A stretch of 64,000 nucleotides of DNA from CBDDHT01 sp965228615 (lineage in GTDB: Bacteria; Pseudomonadota; Alphaproteobacteria; Rhizobiales; Methyloligellaceae), in contig CBDDHT010000004.1 in NCBI GenBank assembly GCA_965228615.1, positions 2,604,001-2,668,000 of the forward strand, read 5' to 3'. Of the stretch, positions 59,906 to 64,000 are shown piece after piece. Within the stretch, counting starts at the first letter, position 1; each line of letters begins with the position of its first letter. The notes beneath the pieces are model-generated. The model was not told the DNA's origin and ran no database searches. It worked only from the letters and a program-made list of their open reading frames with translations. The position numbers and the translations under genes are program-made.

Positions 59906-60895
59906 CTAGAAGTCGAAGTTGATCATGTTGCGCATGACAAGAACACCGCACAGCATCCAGAATCCACTCGCCGCAAGGAGCAGGTTCCCCAATTCCTCGG
60001 TCCATAGCAGCGCGATGTATTGGGGGGTCGAGAGATAGACGAGCAGCATAACAGCGGGTGGCAGCGAACCAATAATCGCTGCCGATGCTTTCGCCTCGGC
60101 GCTGAAGGCCTGAACCTTGCCATACAGCTTTGCACGATCTCGCAGAACCGCCGAAAGGTTGCCGAGCGCTTCGGCCAGGTTACCGCCGGTTTGCTGTTGG
60201 ATCGCAATCACGATTCCAAAGAAGTTCACCTCTTGAAGCGGCATATGGTCGTACATCCGCTCGAAGGCTTTCGAAAGCGGGATACCGACACTCTGTTGCT
60301 CGACAACAGCCTGAAACTCCGAGCGGACGGGCTCGGCTGTTTCTCTGGCAATAATCTGGAGACAGTCGTTCAGCGGGAGTCCCGACTTGACACCACGAAC
60401 AATCACATCGATGGCATTGGCGAACTCGGCGACGAATTTCTTCTGCCGGCGCTTGCCCAAATGGTTGAGGAGCCAACGCGGGACGCCAAGGGCGCCGACA
60501 ATCGCGGCAAGCGCTGAAACAACGGGAGGCGTGCCGGTCACAAAAAGGACGACGCCAAGGACGAGGCCCGCCCCGGCACTCGCCAGATAGAAGACGCGCG
60601 GCGTCACGTTCAGACCCGCTCGCGCAAGACGCGCGGTAAGTGTGATTTTTTTCTTGGACTTCTGCTTTTCCTCCAAGTCCTTGATCGTCTTCTGGACTTC
60701 CTGCCTGCGCGTGCTTCCCTGCTCCTTGCCCGCTCCCGTCCGCTGTGCGCCCCGTGACGTCGAGACGCTGGCGACACGCTTGTCTGCTTTGCGCTCGCCA
60801 GACAGAAACGGCATGACCAGAACATAGACCACGCCGCCAACGGCGAGCGCTGCGAGAAAGATGATCGCAATCTGAAGGAGTTGTTGATCAAGCAT
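59906..60895 (-). CDS. tadB: Tad pilus inner-membrane protein TadB
   Basis: A 329-residue paralogue of TadC. It starts MLDQQLLQIAIIFLAALAVG (first helix), has a basic linker with KKITLTARLARAGLNVTPRV, two central helices, and the GspF domain with FANAIDVIVRGVKSGLPLND and ERMYDHMPLQEVNFFGIVIA and QQTGGNLAEALGNLSAVLRD. ATG 60895 lies inside the end of cpaF (eight-base overlap), so expression is coupled; a longer frame upstream is not needed. Confidence 0.93.
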   Translation of the reverse strand: MLDQQLLQIAIIFLAALAVGGVVYVLVMPFLSGERKADKRVASVSTSRGAQRTGAGKEQGSTRRQEVQKTIKDLEEKQKSKKKITLTARLARAGLNVTPRVFYLASAGAGLVLGVVLFVTGTPPVVSALAAIVGALGVPRWLLNHLGKRRQKKFVAEFANAIDVIVRGVKSGLPLNDCLQIIARETAEPVRSEFQAVVEQQSVGIPLSKAFERMYDHMPLQEVNFFGIVIAIQQQTGGNLAEALGNLSAVLRDRAKLYGKVQAFSAEAKASAAIIGSLPPAVMLLVYLSTPQYIALLWTEELGNLLLAASGFWMLCGVLVMRNMINFDF

Positions 60896-62564
60896 GGGAC
60901 TCACCGAGAGGCTGGCCTTGGTTATCGGAGACTTCGGCAGCGGCAAGCGCCTCCGCCAGTCGCCCTTCTTCATTGAAGTATTTGGCGCGATCCCAGAATC
61001 GCGGCCGGGCGATCCCGGTCGACCGGTGACGACCTACGAGCCTGCCGTTGGCATCTTCTCCCTGGATCTCATGGACAAACAGATCCTGTAGCGTGATGAC
61101 ATCTCCCTCGAGACCCAGAACCTCAGTAATATGCGTGATCTTCCTGCTGCCGTCGCGCATACGCGATGCCTGGACGATCACATCGATTGAAGCGACGATC
61201 ATCTCACGGATTGTTTTGGACGGCAGGTTGTAACCGCCCATAAGGATCATGCTCTCGATACGACTGAGACACTCGCGCGGGCTATTCGAGTGAAGCGTTC
61301 CCATGGAACCGTCATGGCCGGTGTTCATAGCCTGAAGCAGGTCGAAGGCTTCTGGCCCTCGAACCTCACCGACGACGATCCGGTCAGGACGCATCCGCAG
61401 ACAGTTCTTGACGAGATCACGCATGGTGATTTCCCCCTCACCTTCCAGGTTCGGAGGTCGGGTTTCGAGACGGACCACATGAGGCTGCTGAAGCTGGAGT
61501 TCCGCGGAGTCTTCGCAGGTAACGACGCGCTCCTCCTCTTCGATGAAAGCCGTGAGACAGTTTAGAAGCGTCGTCTTTCCGGAACCGGTACCGCCGGATA
61601 TCACAGTGTTGCAGCGCACACGTCCGACGATGCCGAGCAAGTCTCGCCCTTCGGGTGAAATCGAACCGAAGTCGACGAGCTGATCAAGCGTGAAGCGGTC
61701 CTTCTTGAACTTACGGATGGTGAGCGTCGGGCCGTCAAGGGCCAGTGGTGGAGCGATGACGTTGACACGACTGCCATCCGGCAAGCGCGCGTCGCAGATG
61801 GGACTGGATTCATCGACGCGTCGGCCGACCTGGCTAACGATGCGCTGACAGATGTTCATCAGCTGCGCATTGTCGGCAAACCGGATGCCGGTCGGCTCGA
61901 CCTTACCGTTGACCTCGATATAGGTCATACCTGCGCCATTGACCATAATGTCGGCGATGTCGTCCCTCACGAGCAATGGCTCGAGCGGCCCATAGCCAAG
62001 CACATCGTTGCAGATATCCTCGAGCAGCTCTTCCTGCTCGGCGATACTCATGACAACGCTCTTGATCGACACGATCTCGGAGACAATGTCACGAATCTCT
62101 TCTCGGGCCGATTCCTGATCGAGCCGTGCGAGTTGCGTCAGATCGATCGTATCGATCAGCGCGTTAAAGACCGTCGTCTTGACGTCATAATACTCTTCCG
62201 ACCGTTCGCGTTCCGGCGCCATGGTCTTGGGCGCAGCTTCGACAGGCGGCGGCGCGGCCTTTTTCGCCGGACGCGGGGGAGCAGCTGCTGCTGGAGGAGG
62301 AGGAGGCGATGGCGCTGCCGGAGCGGCATCGGGGGCCGCAGGACGAGGGGCCGCTTGCGATGGTGCTTGTGCGACTTGCTGGGGCACAGGCGCCGCTGGC
62401 TGCTGAGCCGGTGCGGCGGGCTGCTGAACAGGTGCGGTGGGCTGCTGCGCCTGCGGCGCTGGCTGCTGGGGTGCCTGTGGCACTTCGGAGCCCGGCATAG
62501 CCGGCGCACCGGTATTCGCGACCGGAGGCCTCGGAGGGCCCCCGCCGCCACGCTTGCCAAACAT
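60888..62564 (-). CDS. cpaF: Tad pilus assembly ATPase CpaF/TadA
   Basis: A 558-residue secretion ATPase that drives pilus assembly. Residues 9-115 are a low-complexity Pro/Gln/Ala region (repeated QQPAAP), longer than usual for the family and probably disordered. The conserved part shows Walker A GGTGSGKTTLLN (324-335), the Asp box CEDSAELQL, Walker B RMRPDRIVVGEVRG and the His box AMNTGHDGSMGTLHSNSP. It starts three bases after cpaE, with AGGGAG before the ATG. Confidence 0.95.
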   Translation of the reverse strand: MFGKRGGGGPPRPPVANTGAPAMPGSEVPQAPQQPAPQAQQPTAPVQQPAAPAQQPAAPVPQQVAQAPSQAAPRPAAPDAAPAAPSPPPPPAAAAPPRPAKKAAPPPVEAAPKTMAPERERSEEYYDVKTTVFNALIDTIDLTQLARLDQESAREEIRDIVSEIVSIKSVVMSIAEQEELLEDICNDVLGYGPLEPLLVRDDIADIMVNGAGMTYIEVNGKVEPTGIRFADNAQLMNICQRIVSQVGRRVDESSPICDARLPDGSRVNVIAPPLALDGPTLTIRKFKKDRFTLDQLVDFGSISPEGRDLLGIVGRVRCNTVISGGTGSGKTTLLNCLTAFIEEEERVVTCEDSAELQLQQPHVVRLETRPPNLEGEGEITMRDLVKNCLRMRPDRIVVGEVRGPEAFDLLQAMNTGHDGSMGTLHSNSPRECLSRIESMILMGGYNLPSKTIREMIVASIDVIVQASRMRDGSRKITHITEVLGLEGDVITLQDLFVHEIQGEDANGRLVGRHRSTGIARPRFWDRAKYFNEEGRLAEALAAAEVSDNQGQPLGESHA

Positions 62565-62567
62565 TGC

Positions 62568-63872
62568 CTAGCTCCCTGACTTGCCGAGCCCAAAACGGCT
62601 CAGGATGGGTCCAAGAATGGAGGTTGTGCCTTCTTTCGGCTCGGTTCGATCTGCCAGGGCGAAAGCCAGCTCCCGAAGCTGGTCGGCAGCACGAGACTTT
62701 TCGGAGACCTCTTCCAGCATTTGACCGTTGTTGGCGGCGGTCCCGAATGTCTGCGGGTCGAATTCGATCACCGCATGCAGTTCCGAATCCAGCGCTTGGG
62801 CAAATTCTTTCGGCGCAATCTCCGGACGTTTCGGAACACCGACCTGATTGAGAACCAAAAACGGCGGTTTATCGTTGGGCCGGAAAGCCTTCAGTTTGTC
62901 GATCAGGTTCTTCGCATTCCTCAGATTGGCGAGATCGGGAATAGCGGTAATCACGATCTGATCGGCCTCGTAGACAAGCTGCTCCGCCCAGGCCGTCCAC
63001 ACATGGGGAATATCCGCTGCGACAAACGGCACAGATTTGCGGATTACCTCGATAACGGTTTCACACGCTTCGCTTGTCACGTCATAGGTTCGATCGAGTG
63101 TGCTGGGTGCCGCAAACAGAGAAAGATGATCCGAGCATCGCGACAGCAGGCGATCGAGCAGAACTTCGTCCAGGCGCTCCGGCGATCGTAAAGCGTCCGC
63201 CAAACCTTGAACCGGGTCCTGATTGAAATCCAGACCTGCCGTACCGAACGGCAGGTCGAAATCGGCAATGACCACGTCCGATTGCACGCCCCGCGAAATG
63301 GACCAGGCGACATTGTGACAAATGGTACTGGACCCACAGCCGCCCTTGGCACCGACGAATGCAAAGACGGAACCGACCGGATCGGATTCTGGGTCGTTGT
63401 AGATGTTCGAAAGGCATTCCATGACCTGAGAAATCGAGAGCGGTGCGACGAGATATTCGCTCACTCCCTGTTGCATCAGGCCGCGATACAGCAACACGTC
63501 ATTCACATGACCGACAACGACAACCTTTGTGCCGCTATCGCAGACGGCAGCAAGTTGTTCGAGTTGCGCCAGCAATGCGTCGGAACGAAGCTGAGACTCC
63601 ACAATAATGAGATTCGGCGTCGGGGCATTCGAGTAGAAACTCAATGCCGCGGTCATGCCACCCATCTGAACCGTGACGTGCGCCTTCGCTAAACGGCGGT
63701 CGTGGCTTGCCTCCTGAACCTTCTCTGCCGTTGCCGGGTCGTCACAGAAGGCTTGGATATTGATGCGCGGGATCGGCCTGGCGCTGTTGTCGATCGCCGC
63801 GCCCGGAGCAACAATGTTGTCGTGTCCGGAGTGACTGTGCTCGGGACTATGCGAGTATGCCGGATCCGTCAT
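62568..63872 (-). CDS. cpaE: Pilus assembly ATPase/localisation protein CpaE
   Basis: A 434-residue protein with an N-terminal receiver-like domain (about residues 35-160, without a clear phospho-Asp pocket) and a C-terminal MinD/ParA-type ATPase domain. The deviant Walker A is VGAKGGCGSSTICHN, followed by DVVIADFDLPFGTAGLDF and FVAADIPHVW. CpaE places the pilus machine at the cell pole in Caulobacter. The start ATG overlaps the cpaD stop codon (ATGA at 63869-63872). Confidence 0.92.
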   Translation of the reverse strand: MTDPAYSHSPEHSHSGHDNIVAPGAAIDNSARPIPRINIQAFCDDPATAEKVQEASHDRRLAKAHVTVQMGGMTAALSFYSNAPTPNLIIVESQLRSDALLAQLEQLAAVCDSGTKVVVVGHVNDVLLYRGLMQQGVSEYLVAPLSISQVMECLSNIYNDPESDPVGSVFAFVGAKGGCGSSTICHNVAWSISRGVQSDVVIADFDLPFGTAGLDFNQDPVQGLADALRSPERLDEVLLDRLLSRCSDHLSLFAAPSTLDRTYDVTSEACETVIEVIRKSVPFVAADIPHVWTAWAEQLVYEADQIVITAIPDLANLRNAKNLIDKLKAFRPNDKPPFLVLNQVGVPKRPEIAPKEFAQALDSELHAVIEFDPQTFGTAANNGQMLEEVSEKSRAADQLRELAFALADRTEPKEGTTSILGPILSRFGLGKSGS

Positions 63873-64000
63873 TCTCCGCCTCCCTGAACCTCACTGACCT
63901 TCGCCTTTTCTTCGTCAGAGCGCTCGGTGATTGTGGTTTCGCCTTTGATGTACTTATCCCAGACCACGTCCCGGCGTTCGCTGGAGCGCGGGGTCGACTG
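63869..64000 (-). CDS. cpaD: Pilus biogenesis protein CpaD, C-terminal end (partial)
   Basis: The last 43 codons are in the window, reading QSTPRSSERRDVVWDKYIKG and ETTITERSDEEKAKVSEV and QGGGE before TGA. This tail matches the end of CpaD in Hyphomicrobiales as I recall it (RRDVVWxKYxxGexTxT). CpaD is an outer-membrane-associated lipoprotein of the tad system and normally precedes cpaE, which overlaps it by four bases. The gene continues beyond the window. Confidence 0.75.
   Translation of the reverse strand, partial: QSTPRSSERRDVVWDKYIKGETTITERSDEEKAKVSEVQGGGE

Noticed and set aside
58847..60007. A 386-codon plus-strand frame
   Set aside because: Antisense of tadC and the end of tadB; His- and Glu-rich shadow composition.

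Overview
The window reads as chromosomal DNA of an alphaproteobacterium, most likely a member of the Hyphomicrobiales (Rhizobiales). The support is gene order and gene content: pheA-kdsB beside a divergent membrane-anchored cytochrome c (cycM type), a yejAABEF peptide ABC transporter, leucyl aminopeptidase overlapping an NlpC/P60 hydrolase, and a cpa/tad pilus operon. GC is fairly high and genes are tightly packed. I saw no rRNA, tRNA or CRISPR array by eye. Species cannot be named from the sequence alone.

Layout. 1-5330: a serine-cycle block (tail of a possible malate-CoA ligase subunit, ppc, glyA, hydroxypyruvate reductase), which points to C1 assimilation. 5381-5622: palindromic repeats. 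5757-7789: leuCD. 7947-14631: a GAF histidine kinase, a membrane protein with a cyclic-nucleotide-binding domain, a luciferase-like monooxygenase, a small charged protein, a spermidine-synthase-like protein, an MFS carrier and an enoyl-CoA hydratase. 15112-17580: a three-gene corrinoid methyl-transfer unit (B12 protein, UroD/MtaA-type methyltransferase, DUF1638). 17797-24284: a phosphoesterase, then a redox/metal island (chemoreceptor, di-haem peroxidase, CusF-like copper protein, cytochrome c', Spy-like protein) scarred by an IS3 remnant. 24890-29958: a Rieske oxygenase, a YihU-like (sulfolactaldehyde-reductase-like) dehydrogenase, a LysR regulator and a TauD/TfdA dioxygenase. 30234-40417: pheA, kdsB, cycM and yejAABEF. 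40426-45647: a GhrA-like reductase, a two-subunit aconitase X, a DMT exporter and a divergent MocR regulator. 45677-49223: a PagL-like protein and an MBOAT/AlgX-like O-acetylation pair. 49594-50011: a patchwork of broken gene copies. 50206-57142: small exported proteins, LysR, a zinc-ribbon membrane protein, NlpC/P60, leucyl aminopeptidase, a glutathione transferase, a four-copy inverted repeat array and a third 2-hydroxyacid dehydrogenase. 57361-64000: the tad/cpa pilus cluster.

How it fits together. Ppc, GlyA and HprA carry out three adjacent serine-cycle steps. The corrinoid unit could feed methyl groups to folate and so into that cycle, but its substrate-specific methyltransferase is not in the window. 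Two catabolic-looking modules (Rieske/YihU-like/TauD-like, and GhrA/AcnX/DMT/MocR) each sit beside their own regulator. The least explained parts are the corrinoid-DUF1638 unit, the YihU-like/TauD-like locus, the decayed second copy of aconitase X fused to a truncated zinc-ribbon gene, and two unrelated families of intergenic palindromic repeats.
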